A DNA stretch of 64,000 nucleotides from Levilactobacillus parabrevis ATCC 53295 (lineage in GTDB: Bacteria; Bacillota; Bacilli; Lactobacillales; Lactobacillaceae), in contig NZ_AZCZ01000007.1 in assembly GCF_001434055.1 (NCBI RefSeq), forward strand, positions 16,563 to 80,562, in the 5' to 3' direction. A model generated the notes under the pieces. The model searched no databases, had not been told where the DNA came from, and worked only from the letters and a program-made list of their open reading frames with translations. The position numbers and the translations under genes were made by a program. This document shows positions 8,349-17,143 of the stretch, one piece after another. Position 1 is the first letter of the stretch. The number at the start of each line of letters is the position of its first letter.

Positions 8349-10181
8349 TTAAAATGCGCCACCACCAGAACCGCCACCAAATCCGCCGGAACTACCGCCA
8401 GAAAAGCCACCAGAGCCACCGGAAATGGAACTGTCACTACTAGTATCGGCTGACTGCAATGCGGAAGATAAGCTGTCACTCAGGGCATCCCCCAATGGTA
8501 ACCCAACCCCACCGTAGAATAAGGGATAGAAGACCACTAGATCAGTGTCCAACGCCTCTGGGCCAAAGTCTACGGCTAACTTGTCAGCGACTTGTTGCGC
8601 TAGTCCGAAGGCTGCCGCATACGGTAAGATTTGCTCCCAAAGAATCAAATCGCCAATCTCGGCCGTATTGAAATGACCAATATCTTTTAACATCCGCCGA
8701 AACCCAGTTAACTCATTAACCTGATCTAAACCTTTTGCATTGTTTCGATCAATTCGCCGATAGAAGCGACCCACAAATATCCAGAATACTATCAGGACTA
8801 TCAGTCCGACTACGGTACCAACTTTACCAACAGTTACTCCCAACAGCCAACTCGCTGCTGCGGTAACGATAATCAAAGCACTCAATCCAAGCCGTGTGCC
8901 GATGAGCCGCTCACGTAATTTCAGATTTTTATCATCGTAATAGGTATCTGCTGCATCATCAATCGGCTCTTGCCACTCACTAAACCACTTATTTAGCTCG
9001 TCATTTTCATCATGCTTACCAAAGGTTTTCAATTCCTGCAACGTAAAGCTATCGTCACTGCCAACTTGCGCAAAGCATTTCTCCAGAAAGCTATTGGTCT
9101 GCTCCCCATTTTTGGTCAGCTTCACTGTTTCCTTACGCCCATCTTTCACTGGTTCTAGCGTAATCTCTTTGCGGGCTGCTGCGGCCAAGATTTCACCAGC
9201 TAGAGCATCGGTATTAGGAGACATTCCGTCGGCTAACGATTGCGCTAAGGCCGGGGTAACACCTGGAACATCAAAGGCGTGATTAATCGGCGTTGGATGC
9301 GCGTATTTATTCGCCGGATGACGATGGTACCACCACCATGAACGCACGCCACAGCCGACTAATAAAGCGATCAACACCAGGAAAAATCCCCAGCGTAACC
9401 ACTGCGCCTGCTGACGTTTCTGATTCGCTTGCCGCGCTAACTTAGCTTCCTGTTGCTGGGCCGCCACTAAGCGATTCTTAGCCACTTTGTTGGGATTGGT
9501 TGCCGTTACCGTCGTCGGAAACAACAAGTGACTCTCAACAAACGATTCTGCTGGATTCTGGGCGACCGTCATAACTACCCTACCATGCTGACGATCGACC
9601 TGTGTGTGACCAGATAATGGCCCATGCGTCCAGGCTTGAAGCTTAGAAACCTTTGTCTGTGGCAATTGAATTGTGACTTTAACGTGGTTTAACTGCACAT
9701 CCCAGCCGGTTCCAATGACCTTCCAATTCAATTCTGCAGTGTCACGATAATTCTTAACGACCCCTCGTAAATGGAAACGGTACGTTACGGCCATCTGATC
9801 GCCGTCACTTACCGTTTGATACAGCTTGACCCTTAAGCGCTGCTTGCTTTGTGTTAATTCATAACTTCCATTTTGGCCATCCGTTGCTGGCACCCCGGTC
9901 ACCGTACCACCATCGTTGACGCGATACTGCACACCAGTCAACTTACCACCCTGAATGCCGCGTATGTCCTGGACATTAAATACCCCATGATAGCCGTCAT
10001 CAAACCGATACGTCATCGTCTGAGTGACGTTGGCATCCCCATATTTAAGGACCTGAACATTCACCCGATATGGCGAAATCGTATAATCTGCACTTGCTCG
10101 CACGGATTGTCCCTGCACACAGAATAGTAAACCTACCAGTAAGCCTAAAATCAAGCCCCAAAGTCCCCGTCGTTTCAGCAT
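8349..10181 (-). CDS. DUF2207 family membrane protein
   Basis: 610 aa from ATG 10181, with AAGGGGTGG just upstream; a longer frame to 10235 lacks a site. A signal peptide (LKRRGLWGLILGLLVGLLF..) is followed by an extracytoplasmic beta-rich DUF2207 region (YTISPYRVNVQVLKYGDANVTQTMTYRFDD). Then come a transmembrane helix near residue 275, a soluble cytoplasmic region, and two further helices near residue 450. The tail is strongly glycine/serine rich (GGSGGFSGGSSGG), ending in AF, as is usual in this family. The biochemical function of the family is not known. The gene stands alone with a long structured leader. Confidence 0.8.
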   Translation of the reverse strand: MLKRRGLWGLILGLLVGLLFCVQGQSVRASADYTISPYRVNVQVLKYGDANVTQTMTYRFDDGYHGVFNVQDIRGIQGGKLTGVQYRVNDGGTVTGVPATDGQNGSYELTQSKQRLRVKLYQTVSDGDQMAVTYRFHLRGVVKNYRDTAELNWKVIGTGWDVQLNHVKVTIQLPQTKVSKLQAWTHGPLSGHTQVDRQHGRVVMTVAQNPAESFVESHLLFPTTVTATNPNKVAKNRLVAAQQQEAKLARQANQKRQQAQWLRWGFFLVLIALLVGCGVRSWWWYHRHPANKYAHPTPINHAFDVPGVTPALAQSLADGMSPNTDALAGEILAAAARKEITLEPVKDGRKETVKLTKNGEQTNSFLEKCFAQVGSDDSFTLQELKTFGKHDENDELNKWFSEWQEPIDDAADTYYDDKNLKLRERLIGTRLGLSALIIVTAAASWLLGVTVGKVGTVVGLIVLIVFWIFVGRFYRRIDRNNAKGLDQVNELTGFRRMLKDIGHFNTAEIGDLILWEQILPYAAAFGLAQQVADKLAVDFGPEALDTDLVVFYPLFYGGVGLPLGDALSDSLSSALQSADTSSDSSISGGSGGFSGGSSGGFGGGSGGGAF

Positions 10182-10298
10182 CCAACCACCCCTTCTTACT
10201 ACCCATATTTTAGCATAGCTAGCAATAAGGCCCAACTCACAATGCTGCCTGGTTATTTTAGCTTACCAGACTTGCTCAACCGACACCTAAACACTCGA

Positions 10299-10378
10299 CT
10301 CGCAATCGTTTCACCCACTCATTCATCATTTTTGGTGACTGCTTAACGGGTGAAACGAAAGCGAGGCAACATCCTCGC
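10299..10378 (-). promoter_or_regulatory. Alternative hairpins in the DUF2207 leader
   Basis: A 10-bp perfect repeat, CGTTTCACCC (10307-10316) / GGGTGAAACG (10348-10357), is extended by CTCGC (10299) / GCGAG (10361). The same GCGAGG (10361-10366) can instead pair with CCTCGC (10373-10378). The two folds are mutually exclusive. The rest of 10182-10594 holds only the xylosidase terminator and no gene that I can see. Confidence 0.4.
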
Positions 10379-10424
10379 TATCCCCCTTGAACTCCTGTAG
10401 AGTCACAGTTAACCCCGAACAGAA

Positions 10425-10455
10425 AAAGCCCCTCCGATTACTCGGGGGGGACTTT
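10425..10455 (-). terminator. Terminator of the xylosidase operon
   Basis: About 11-bp GC-rich stem (10425-10435 with 10445-10455, one mismatch). On the minus strand it is followed by TTTTTC. Confidence 0.7.
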
Positions 10456-10594
10456 CTCTACATATTCACATACTTCATCTGTTGCTAGCACCGGTTACGT
10501 CCCGGTGAATTGACCAGCAGAGTGGTCTCAATCCAGTTCACCGATTCATTACCTTGGCGCTATCATACACCCAGCTGAGAACTGTGCCAATCAA

Positions 10595-12250
10595 TTAGTC
10601 CTCAGAAACCAGGTTTTCGGACGTAACGTTGTCAGGCAATTCCTTGTAATCGAAGTGATCGAACGTAGCAGCTTGGCCGTAACCGGCGTAGTCGACAGCG
10701 TATAATCCAACGAAGGCACCGGTGAAGAATCCACCAGAAGTCTGTAAGACGTAGTCGTCAGAGAGAATGGCTGCATCCAGTTCAACTGGAACAGTTTCCC
10801 ACTTCTTACCGTCAAATGAGTATTCGTAAGTGTAAGACTGCTTGCGAACCTTCGTCCGGAACCAAACGTATTCGGTACCATCAGGAATGGCAATTGCATC
10901 GTCTTTCAAGTAAGACGTGTAGTTGTTGTTGTCGTTTTGGGCAACTTCGATAACGTGACCCTTCTTTTCATCCCAAGTGATGAAGATTGAAGAGTAGTGC
11001 TTGTCGTTGTAGAAGTTAGCCAAGCCGGCCATCTGTTGATACGTGAATGGATCAAACTTAACTTTGGTTTCAGCATCAAAGTTGAATGCTTGCCAACGCC
11101 GTGCAACATAGGAAACATCAAAGTTGCTGGATAAGGATTGGTTACCAACTAACTTCAATTCACCGTTACCAACCGTCCCCAATTTCTTGGTGAATGGTTG
11201 ACGTAAGGTGTTCCAGTTCAAGTCGAGTTCCGACTTGTCGAATTCATCGTGTTGTGAATGGTCTTTAGGCGCCTTCGTCAAGATAGCATCCTTAGGTGCT
11301 TCAACCTCAACTTGACCACCATGACCGCCGACAACACGTGGCCAGCCAGCATCGTCCCATTCAACCTTTTGAATGGAAGTTTCACGACCGAGTGTGCTCC
11401 AACCACGTGGGTCATAAGCAGATTCGTTCTTATGGTTCCAAGGACGAGATACCAATGATGCGTAGTACCATTCGCCACCTGGTGTGTTAACTAAGGCACC
11501 ATGACCTTGCTTTTGTAAGTAGAAGTCTGGCGTATCCATGTTGGTGATGAATGGACCATCTGGTTCGCTTTCGAAGGATAACTTGTCGAGCGTCTTAGAA
11601 CGGGCAACAACTTCTTGGTGGGTAAAGACAGTCCCACCTTGCGCAGCAAACAGGTAGTAGTAACCGTTGATCTTGTACAGATGTGGACCTTCAACCAATT
11701 TAACATCGGTCCCATTGTAAAGGTTCCGTGCCGTTTCTGGCTTCAGTTGCATCGTATCAGTGTCAAATTCAGTCAAGGTAATCCCGTCGAATGGGTGGTG
11801 ATATTCACGGTGGTCCCAGGTTTGTTGAACCAGGTACTTGCGACCATCATCATCGTGGAACAAGGAAGCATCGAAACCAACACCGTTGACCTTGATAGGG
11901 TCAGTCCATGGTCCGCGGATATCCGTAGCCGTGGTTAAGTAGTTGGTCATGTCCTTAAATGGACCGTCGGTGATCTTAACGTCGGTGTAGATCAACCAGA
12001 ATTTGCCATCAGCATAGCTCAAATCTGGTGCCCAAATCCCACCAGAGGCAGGGTTACCAACCATGTCCAACAGTTTAGTTGTTGACAGTGGTGACGGTAA
12101 TAAGTTCCAGTGAACCATGTCCTTGGATTCATGCAAACGAACACCAGGGAACCATTCAAACGTCGAGTTAGCAATGTAGTACGTGTCGTCAACCCGAATC
12201 ATGCTAGGATCCGCGTTAAAACCAGGTAAAACGGGGTTTTGAATCTTCAT
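10595..12250 (-). CDS. xynB: Beta-xylosidase, glycoside hydrolase family 43
   Basis: 551 aa, ATG 12250 behind GGAAAGGAAG. The five-bladed propeller carries the GH43 catalytic set: Asp14 in FNADPS (general base), Asp127 in GFDASLF (pKa modulator) and Glu187 in VEGPHLY (general acid). The C-terminal ~200 residues form the concanavalin-like beta-xylosidase accessory domain. There is no signal peptide, so the enzyme is intracellular and cleaves imported xylooligosaccharides (or arabinoxylan fragments) to xylose. It is the second gene of a two-gene operon behind the GPH symporter, which fits uptake followed by hydrolysis. The length matches family members such as Selenomonas XynB-type enzymes. Confidence 0.92.
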   Translation of the reverse strand: MKIQNPVLPGFNADPSMIRVDDTYYIANSTFEWFPGVRLHESKDMVHWNLLPSPLSTTKLLDMVGNPASGGIWAPDLSYADGKFWLIYTDVKITDGPFKDMTNYLTTATDIRGPWTDPIKVNGVGFDASLFHDDDGRKYLVQQTWDHREYHHPFDGITLTEFDTDTMQLKPETARNLYNGTDVKLVEGPHLYKINGYYYLFAAQGGTVFTHQEVVARSKTLDKLSFESEPDGPFITNMDTPDFYLQKQGHGALVNTPGGEWYYASLVSRPWNHKNESAYDPRGWSTLGRETSIQKVEWDDAGWPRVVGGHGGQVEVEAPKDAILTKAPKDHSQHDEFDKSELDLNWNTLRQPFTKKLGTVGNGELKLVGNQSLSSNFDVSYVARRWQAFNFDAETKVKFDPFTYQQMAGLANFYNDKHYSSIFITWDEKKGHVIEVAQNDNNNYTSYLKDDAIAIPDGTEYVWFRTKVRKQSYTYEYSFDGKKWETVPVELDAAILSDDYVLQTSGGFFTGAFVGLYAVDYAGYGQAATFDHFDYKELPDNVTSENLVSED

Positions 12251-12277
12251 AAAAGAATCTTCCTTTCCTTAACAAAA

Positions 12278-12289
12278 TTAGTTAACTAA
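12278..12289. promoter_or_regulatory. Palindrome between symporter and xylosidase genes
   Basis: TTAGTTAACTAA, a perfect 12-bp palindrome in the 49-bp gap. A related GTTAGCTAAC lies upstream of the operon at 14063-14072. A shared operator is possible; the role is unknown. Confidence 0.35.
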
Positions 12290-12299
12290 AGTTAGTGAC

Positions 12300-13784
12300 C
12301 TAAACCTTGTTAGCCTTACGTTCAGCGTTAAGTTCTTCGTTCATCCGCTTAACGTCAGCGTCAGACAAGGTGTACTTGCTCATGATCCACATAGCGATCA
12401 GGGCAAAGATGATTGGTAACCAGATCATTGACCATTGGATACCCATCAAAGCACCAGAACTTTGACTCGTCTTGGTCCCATCAAACTTGAAGAAGGCGTT
12501 GATGTAACCAGGGATGATACCACCAAGAGCCAACCCAATCTTGAAGAACAGACCCATGATGGCGTTGATGATACCGGCAACCCGCTTCTTAGACTTGTAT
12601 TCACCGTAAGAAACAACTTCTGGAACCAATGACCACATGTAACCAGTAGCAGCAGTGATCCCCCATTGTTGTAAGAAACGACCAATGTAACCAAGAGCAG
12701 TAGCATCTTTAAAGGCTGGCATAGCCCAAGCCCACAGAACTAATGTCCCGATAATGAACAGAGCTAAGAATGCGTAGAAGAATTGACGCTTCCCAATCTT
12801 CTTACGGATGATTGGCCATAAGAATACCAAGAAGATACCAGGAATGGAACCAACCAAGTTAATGGAAGCCATCCATTCGGAGTGACCGATGTTGTATTGC
12901 ATGTAGAATGGCCATACAGTGTTCCCGAAGAACATGAAAGTAAAGCCAATCAGGAAGAAGGAACCCAATACTTGCAGTGGCTTGTTTTGCTTAAATTCAA
13001 CCCACAAGTCGGAGTACTTAACGGCAGCAGATTCCTTAGCCGTAGGTAAGACCCGTTCCTTGATACCGAAGTAAGTGCACATCAACATGATAAACCCGAT
13101 AATCATGTAGATACCCATAACTAAGAAGTAAGCCTTCCCAGCTTTTGGTGAGGTGTAATCCCCTAAGTTCATGTGAATTCCGAAGAACCCAATATCCTTA
13201 GATTGTGGATTAGGAGAAGCCATCTGAACAAATAATGGCAAGAATGTGTAAACCAATAAGTTACCAATGTTGGCTTCAGTCATACGGACAGTAGTCAAAG
13301 TGGAAACTTCATCGTTATCACGCGTTAATGAAGCGTTCAAAGCCCCATAAGGAATGTTAACGAAGGAGTAGATCAAGGCCGTTGCCAAGTAAGCGATGAA
13401 GGCATACATAACACTGCCCCGTACGGCATCGATTGGCAAGAAGAGCATTGCGGCGAAGATCGTCATTGGAATCCCACAGTAGATCAAGTAAGGACGATAT
13501 TTCCCAGACTTGAAGTTGTGTTTATCAACGAAGGCACCAACCCACGGATCCCAGAAAACGTTGACCCAACGAACAACTAAGAAAATCGTAGCACCAACTG
13601 CGGCGGAAATTCCGTAAACAGTGGTTAAGTAGAAAAGTAACATTGACCCAATCGTACCAAAGATTAAGTTTTGAGCTAAATCCCCAGCACCATAACTAAT
13701 ACGCTCACGCCAAGAAAGCTTGGCGAACTCATCGTGCGCATTGTCTTGAGTCTTTGCGGCATCAGCCTGACTATTTGAGGCCAT
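12300..13784 (-). CDS. GPH-family sugar:cation symporter, likely xylooligosaccharide importer
   Basis: 494 aa, ATG 13784 behind AAAGGAG. Twelve predicted helices follow a hydrophilic N-terminus. ERISYGAGDLAQNLIFG at the start of helix 1 and the loop NVFWDPWVGAFVDKHNFKSGKYRPY (split motif W-D-P..G-x-x-x-D) are diagnostic of the glycoside-pentoside-hexuronide family (XynC/XylP/LacS relatives). No PTS IIA-like extension is present. It lies upstream of the GH43 xylosidase and beside an AraC regulator, so the likely cargo is xylooligosaccharide. The promoter region carries a consensus cre site. Confidence 0.88.
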   Translation of the reverse strand: MASNSQADAAKTQDNAHDEFAKLSWRERISYGAGDLAQNLIFGTIGSMLLFYLTTVYGISAAVGATIFLVVRWVNVFWDPWVGAFVDKHNFKSGKYRPYLIYCGIPMTIFAAMLFLPIDAVRGSVMYAFIAYLATALIYSFVNIPYGALNASLTRDNDEVSTLTTVRMTEANIGNLLVYTFLPLFVQMASPNPQSKDIGFFGIHMNLGDYTSPKAGKAYFLVMGIYMIIGFIMLMCTYFGIKERVLPTAKESAAVKYSDLWVEFKQNKPLQVLGSFFLIGFTFMFFGNTVWPFYMQYNIGHSEWMASINLVGSIPGIFLVFLWPIIRKKIGKRQFFYAFLALFIIGTLVLWAWAMPAFKDATALGYIGRFLQQWGITAATGYMWSLVPEVVSYGEYKSKKRVAGIINAIMGLFFKIGLALGGIIPGYINAFFKFDGTKTSQSSGALMGIQWSMIWLPIIFALIAMWIMSKYTLSDADVKRMNEELNAERKANKV

Positions 13785-13824
13785 ATGCGAAAACTCCTTT
13801 CAAAGGAAAATGTTTGTAACGCCA

Positions 13825-13896
13825 TTCGTAAGTCAATTTGATTTACGAAGACGTCCACTAGAATTATGTCATCTGGTTGGTAGATGCAACCAACCA
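13825..13896 (-). promoter_or_regulatory. Two hairpins in the xylan operon leader
   Basis: TTCGTAA (13825-13831) / TTACGAA (13843-13849) with an 11-nt loop, and TGGTTGG (13874-13880) / CCAACCA (13890-13896) with a 9-nt loop. They lie in a leader of about 270 nt between the cre/palindrome region and the symporter start. Confidence 0.4.
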
Positions 13897-14062
13897 AGGT
13901 AGGTAAAAAAATTGCTGAAACTCGCATCATTGATTGAACATCCCGATAAATTTCACGACCAGTGCTAACCGGCTTTCCATTTATCACTCCCTCAAGCCTC
14001 ATCGCTGAAACTTGAGAACAACGAACTTAGCATGGCCAAACGCTAACCCGCTGTTTTATTTT

Positions 14063-14097
14063 GTTAGCTAACTACAACTGCATTGTAATCGCTTCCA
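14063..14097. promoter_or_regulatory. Catabolite-repression (cre) site and adjacent palindrome of the xylan operon
   Basis: TTGTAATCGCTTCCA (14083-14097) fits the CcpA consensus WTGNAANCGNWNNCW at every defined position. The palindrome GTTAGCTAAC (14063-14072) lies 10 bp away on the gene side and resembles the one at 12278. CcpA repression plus AraC activation is the likely scheme. Confidence 0.65.
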
Positions 14098-14163
14098 GAA
14101 GAAATGGCTATCTTATTTCATGACTGTTTTTAGTTAAATTGTGACCTAGTTTACAAAATAAAA

Positions 14164-14195
14164 GCCCGGTAAATTAACCTTTTACCGGGCAAAGC
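14164..14195 (-). terminator. Terminator of the AraC regulator gene
   Basis: GCCCGGTAAA (14164-14173) / TTTACCGGGC (14181-14190). On the minus strand it is followed by TTTTATTTTG. Confidence 0.8.
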
Positions 14196-14216
14196 TGTTA
14201 CTTTGTGCACGTGAAA

Positions 14217-15122
14217 CTACTCGAAGTAGCCACTTTCTTTGACGGTCCGCACCCGCCGTTTTTGCTTCATTTGTCGTTGATATTTGCTTGGCGTCGTGCC
14301 CGCCCATTTCTTAAACTGCTTACTAAAGTTGGACACGCTACTTGCTCCCATCAAATCCGCAACGTCTTCAATCGAATACTCTGGTGACCCCAGTAGCATC
14401 TTAGCTTTGTTGTATTTCTGACTTTCAATATAGTGCAGTGGCGTGACGCCATAAACCTTTTTAAACGTCCGATGCCCATAACCACTACTAATTCCAATCT
14501 TTTGACAGATGTCGCCGAAGGTAAAGTTGACCGCCTCATCCCGCTCGATACGTTCCTTGATCATCGTTGCAATCTGACGGCTGGTCTTGGCTTCACTCTC
14601 CGTGTACTTCTTGCCATTTCGAGACTCATAATTCTGCAGATTTTCCGTCAGATCATAGAAGAAATTCAAAACAGCGATTTGAATTTTCAAGTTAGCTTGT
14701 TCCTTGCTCAGCTTCTTATTGGCACTGTAGGCCACCATCTTCTTGGCCGTTCGGACCGCTGACTGCGCAATCGGCTGATCGGCCGGGATAACTGTATTCG
14801 CAATCTTACCAATAATTTCCGACTTCAACGCCAAATTTTCGATGTTGAAATGGAAACAAATATAAGTCATATCCTGATCTGCACTACTATTTTGATTCGT
14901 ATGCAACGTCCCAGGAGAAATGATAATGGCATCCCCCGCACCGTAATCGTACGTGACCAAATTTTTAATTTCCGTTGTTTGGCGCCCATCAATCACGCAC
15001 ATCAACTCAAAGGCTTGATGTTTCTGCTCAAAAAACTGCCAGCCCCCGGGAACCGTTCGCATATGACCGCCAAATAAGTAGAGGCTAGAATCTACGACTG
15101 GTAATGAAACAAAGCGCTTCAT
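14217..15122 (-). CDS. AraC-family transcriptional regulator
   Basis: 301 aa, ATG 15122 with GAGGAGG upstream. The N-terminal ~120 residues look like a cupin sugar-sensing domain (EQKHQAFELMCVIDGRQTTEI and an IISPGTLHTNQ strand). The C-terminal ~100 residues hold two helix-turn-helix units: FGDICQKIGISSGYGHRTFK, and IEDVADLMGASSVSNFSKQF followed by G-x-T-P-S-x-Y-Q. It is encoded just upstream of the symporter-xylosidase operon in the same orientation, separated by its own terminator. It most likely activates the operon when xylooligosaccharide or xylose binds. Confidence 0.88.
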   Translation of the reverse strand: MKRFVSLPVVDSSLYLFGGHMRTVPGGWQFFEQKHQAFELMCVIDGRQTTEIKNLVTYDYGAGDAIIISPGTLHTNQNSSADQDMTYICFHFNIENLALKSEIIGKIANTVIPADQPIAQSAVRTAKKMVAYSANKKLSKEQANLKIQIAVLNFFYDLTENLQNYESRNGKKYTESEAKTSRQIATMIKERIERDEAVNFTFGDICQKIGISSGYGHRTFKKVYGVTPLHYIESQKYNKAKMLLGSPEYSIEDVADLMGASSVSNFSKQFKKWAGTTPSKYQRQMKQKRRVRTVKESGYFE

Positions 15123-15183
15123 GATAAAACCTCCTCAATCCTCACGCCGTCTCCTCCCAAATTGATCAAGCGACTCATCCGTT

Positions 15184-15198
15184 TTGTAACCGTTTTAT
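15184..15198. promoter_or_regulatory. Near-consensus cre site upstream of the AraC gene
   Basis: TTGTAACCGTTTTAT matches the cre consensus except at one defined base (14 of 15). It sits in the promoter gap 15123-15309, beside an AT-rich TTATAAGCTTAT stretch. Confidence 0.35.
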
Positions 15199-15309
15199 TG
15201 TTATAAGCTTATTATAACCGCTAAGTTGGTAAAAATAAACAACCAACCTTGCTTGGCCGCTTCATCTCGGCCTATTTTCCTTATCAGTACGCCATTGACA
15301 AGACAAAAA

Positions 15310-15335
15310 AACTCCCAGTCCAACGACCGGGAGTT
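15310..15335 (-). terminator. Terminator of the cardiolipin synthase gene
   Basis: AACTCCC (15310-15316) / GGGAGTT (15329-15335), with inner GTC/GAC pairs. On the minus strand it is followed by TTTTTT. Confidence 0.8.
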
Positions 15336-15349
15336 CACAATTTAACCTT

Positions 15350-16807
15350 TTATAAAATTGGTGATAGTAAACGTGACGCTGTTTGCTTAAATTTCAAATA
15401 AAGAGACTGCTGATCGAACTTCTCTGGTGTGATCAATTCGCTATGCGCCATATCCTTTTCAAAGATGCCCTCTAGTTCACGCGCAATTCCCTCATCGTAG
15501 ATAAAGGCATTGATTTCGAAATTCAACTTGAAGCTCCGGTAGTCCATGTTCGCTGACCCCACCGAGGCGATCCGGCCATCCACCACAATCGTCTTAGCGT
15601 GAATAAAACCGTTATGGTAATAGTAGATTTTTACCCCATCATCCGCAAGTTGGCGAGCATAGTACTGTGTTGCCCGGTACACGAAGGCGTGATCCGGCTT
15701 ATCGGGAATCATAATCCGGACATCAATTCCGGCCATCGCCGCGATCCGCAGGGAGTCTAAGACACTGTCATCGGGAATCAAGTAAGGCGTCTGAATCCAC
15801 AGAGACTTCTCCGCCGTCTGAATTAGGCGCATGTAGCCCATCTTGATCTGCTGGAGGTCAGAATCGGGCCCACTTGAGACAATCTGCAGACTCGTGTTCC
15901 CCTTGACCTTACTTAATGGGAAGTAACGCGTATCAATCTTCCGATCATTGAAGGGATGGTCCTTATCCGTGGCGTTCCAGTCCAACATAAAGCGGGCTTG
16001 CAGTGAAAACACCCCTGAGCCGACAATCCGCAGGTGCGTATCGCGCCAGTAACCGAACTTTTCCTTACGCCCTAGGTATTGATCGCCAATATTAAAACCA
16101 CCAACGTACCCGACCTGACCATCAATCGTCACAATTTTACGGTGATCACGGAAGTTCAGTCGGAAGTCAATGACGGCTGAACGAGTTCCCAGGAAGGGTT
16201 CCACGTGGCCGCCAACATCCATTAATGGCTTGAAGAACCGTTTCCACGTCCCCATCGACCCCCATGGATCATAGATGACGCGGACCTCAACACCGGCAGC
16301 GGCCTTTTTGACCAGTAAATTTAGAATCTCATTTCCAATCTTATCGTTATAAAAGGTGTAAAATTCAATGTGAATACTGGAGTGGGCGCGCTCGATGTCT
16401 TCCATCATGGTGTGAAAGAGATCGTGTCCGTCCGTAAAGATCTTTACCCGATTCTGCCGGGCTAAAAACGCTTGATCGGTCTCCATAAACATGTTGACCA
16501 TGTTGATGACCGAGTGGCTAATTTTATCGGCCGGCATAATCTCCGTGCCCAACTGCTCACGTTGCTGACTCAACCGTTCATTCAGTTGAACCGCCACTTG
16601 GTGTTGTAGTCGAAACATCCGGCCCTTTGGTAACTTCCGTCCAATGAAGGCGTAAGCAACGAATCCCACCACCGGCAGTAAGACGAGCACCAACATCCAG
16701 GCCCAAGTTGCGGCGATATCCCGCTTTTCTCGAAACACCGTCACAAGGGCTAACGCCGCGTTAATCACGACGACAATTTCAAAGATAAGCATATAATTCA
16801 CGCTCAC
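15350..16807 (-). CDS. cls: Cardiolipin synthase
   Basis: 485 aa from GTG 16807. AGGAGGG is 8 nt upstream of this codon, whereas an upstream frame to 16858 has no site; the length equals typical Cls. Two N-terminal membrane helices (residues ~7-24 and 35-55) precede two phospholipase D domains. These carry HKD motifs H222-x-K224-x4-D229 (HRKIVTID) and H403-x-K405-x4-D410 (HAKTIVVD). The enzyme joins two phosphatidylglycerol molecules into cardiolipin plus glycerol at the cytoplasmic membrane. The gene is monocistronic. Confidence 0.93.
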   Translation of the reverse strand: MSVNYMLIFEIVVVINAALALVTVFREKRDIAATWAWMLVLVLLPVVGFVAYAFIGRKLPKGRMFRLQHQVAVQLNERLSQQREQLGTEIMPADKISHSVINMVNMFMETDQAFLARQNRVKIFTDGHDLFHTMMEDIERAHSSIHIEFYTFYNDKIGNEILNLLVKKAAAGVEVRVIYDPWGSMGTWKRFFKPLMDVGGHVEPFLGTRSAVIDFRLNFRDHRKIVTIDGQVGYVGGFNIGDQYLGRKEKFGYWRDTHLRIVGSGVFSLQARFMLDWNATDKDHPFNDRKIDTRYFPLSKVKGNTSLQIVSSGPDSDLQQIKMGYMRLIQTAEKSLWIQTPYLIPDDSVLDSLRIAAMAGIDVRIMIPDKPDHAFVYRATQYYARQLADDGVKIYYYHNGFIHAKTIVVDGRIASVGSANMDYRSFKLNFEINAFIYDEGIARELEGIFEKDMAHSELITPEKFDQQSLYLKFKQTASRLLSPIL

Positions 16808-16888
16808 GGGTAAACCCTCCTCTGTTCTCTGTCTTTTTATCATACGCCAAAACGTCAAAAAGTCTTTAGTTTTTTTAAAATTTCCACT

Positions 16889-16914
16889 TATAATTGCTAT
16901 AAATCATTAGGAGG
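16889..16914 (+). promoter_or_regulatory. Promoter -10 and ribosome-binding site of the 51-aa gene
   Basis: TATAAT at 16889-16894 and AGGAGG at 16909-16914, seven bases before the ATG. A poor TTAGTT sits 17 bp upstream of the -10. Confidence 0.55.
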
Positions 16915-16920
16915 TCTCCC

Positions 16921-17076
16921 ATGTTTACACAGTTTTATACTTTAATCGGCGGCCTGCATGGGCTCCACTCCGTGCGCGTCTTCCACTGGATATTCCGCGA
17001 AAACCCCATGATTGGAACAATTCTGATCGTCGGTTTGGTCCTGTACCTCATCTATCGCTACATGAATCGCCGATAA
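16921..17076 (+). CDS. Small single-pass membrane protein, 51 aa
   Basis: ATG 16921 to TAA 17074-17076, with a strong AGGAGG and TATAAT upstream and a strong terminator downstream. The product has an N-terminal amphipathic His-rich part (GGLHGLHSVRVFHW) and then one hydrophobic helix (MIGTILIVGLVLYLIYRYM) ending NRR, so the C-terminus is probably cytoplasmic. It has no recognised family. The complete expression signals argue for a genuine small gene divergent from cardiolipin synthase. Confidence 0.72.
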   Translation: MFTQFYTLIGGLHGLHSVRVFHWIFRENPMIGTILIVGLVLYLIYRYMNRR

Positions 17077-17092
17077 GTAAGTTTACAAAAAG

Positions 17093-17126
17093 CGCGTAAC
17101 TTCCCAGCTGAGAAGTTACGCGTTTT
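17093..17126. terminator. Bidirectional terminator between the 51-aa and nuclease genes
   Basis: Perfect 11-bp stem CGCGTAACTTC (17093-17103) / GAAGTTACGCG (17112-17122). A TTTT tail on the plus strand and an A-tract on the other side serve both convergent genes. Confidence 0.82.
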
Positions 17127-17143
17127 GCTGACAGTCGCTAAAT

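Noticed and set aside
10456..10594. T-box leader (GACCA..TGGTC and GGTCTC look-alikes)
   Set aside because: No AGGGTGGNACCGCG T-box sequence or specifier stem, and the segment lies downstream of a gene rather than before an amino-acid gene on the right strand.
13676..14002. 108-codon minus-strand frame over the symporter start
   Set aside because: Overlaps the well-supported symporter gene and its leader in another frame; no start signal.
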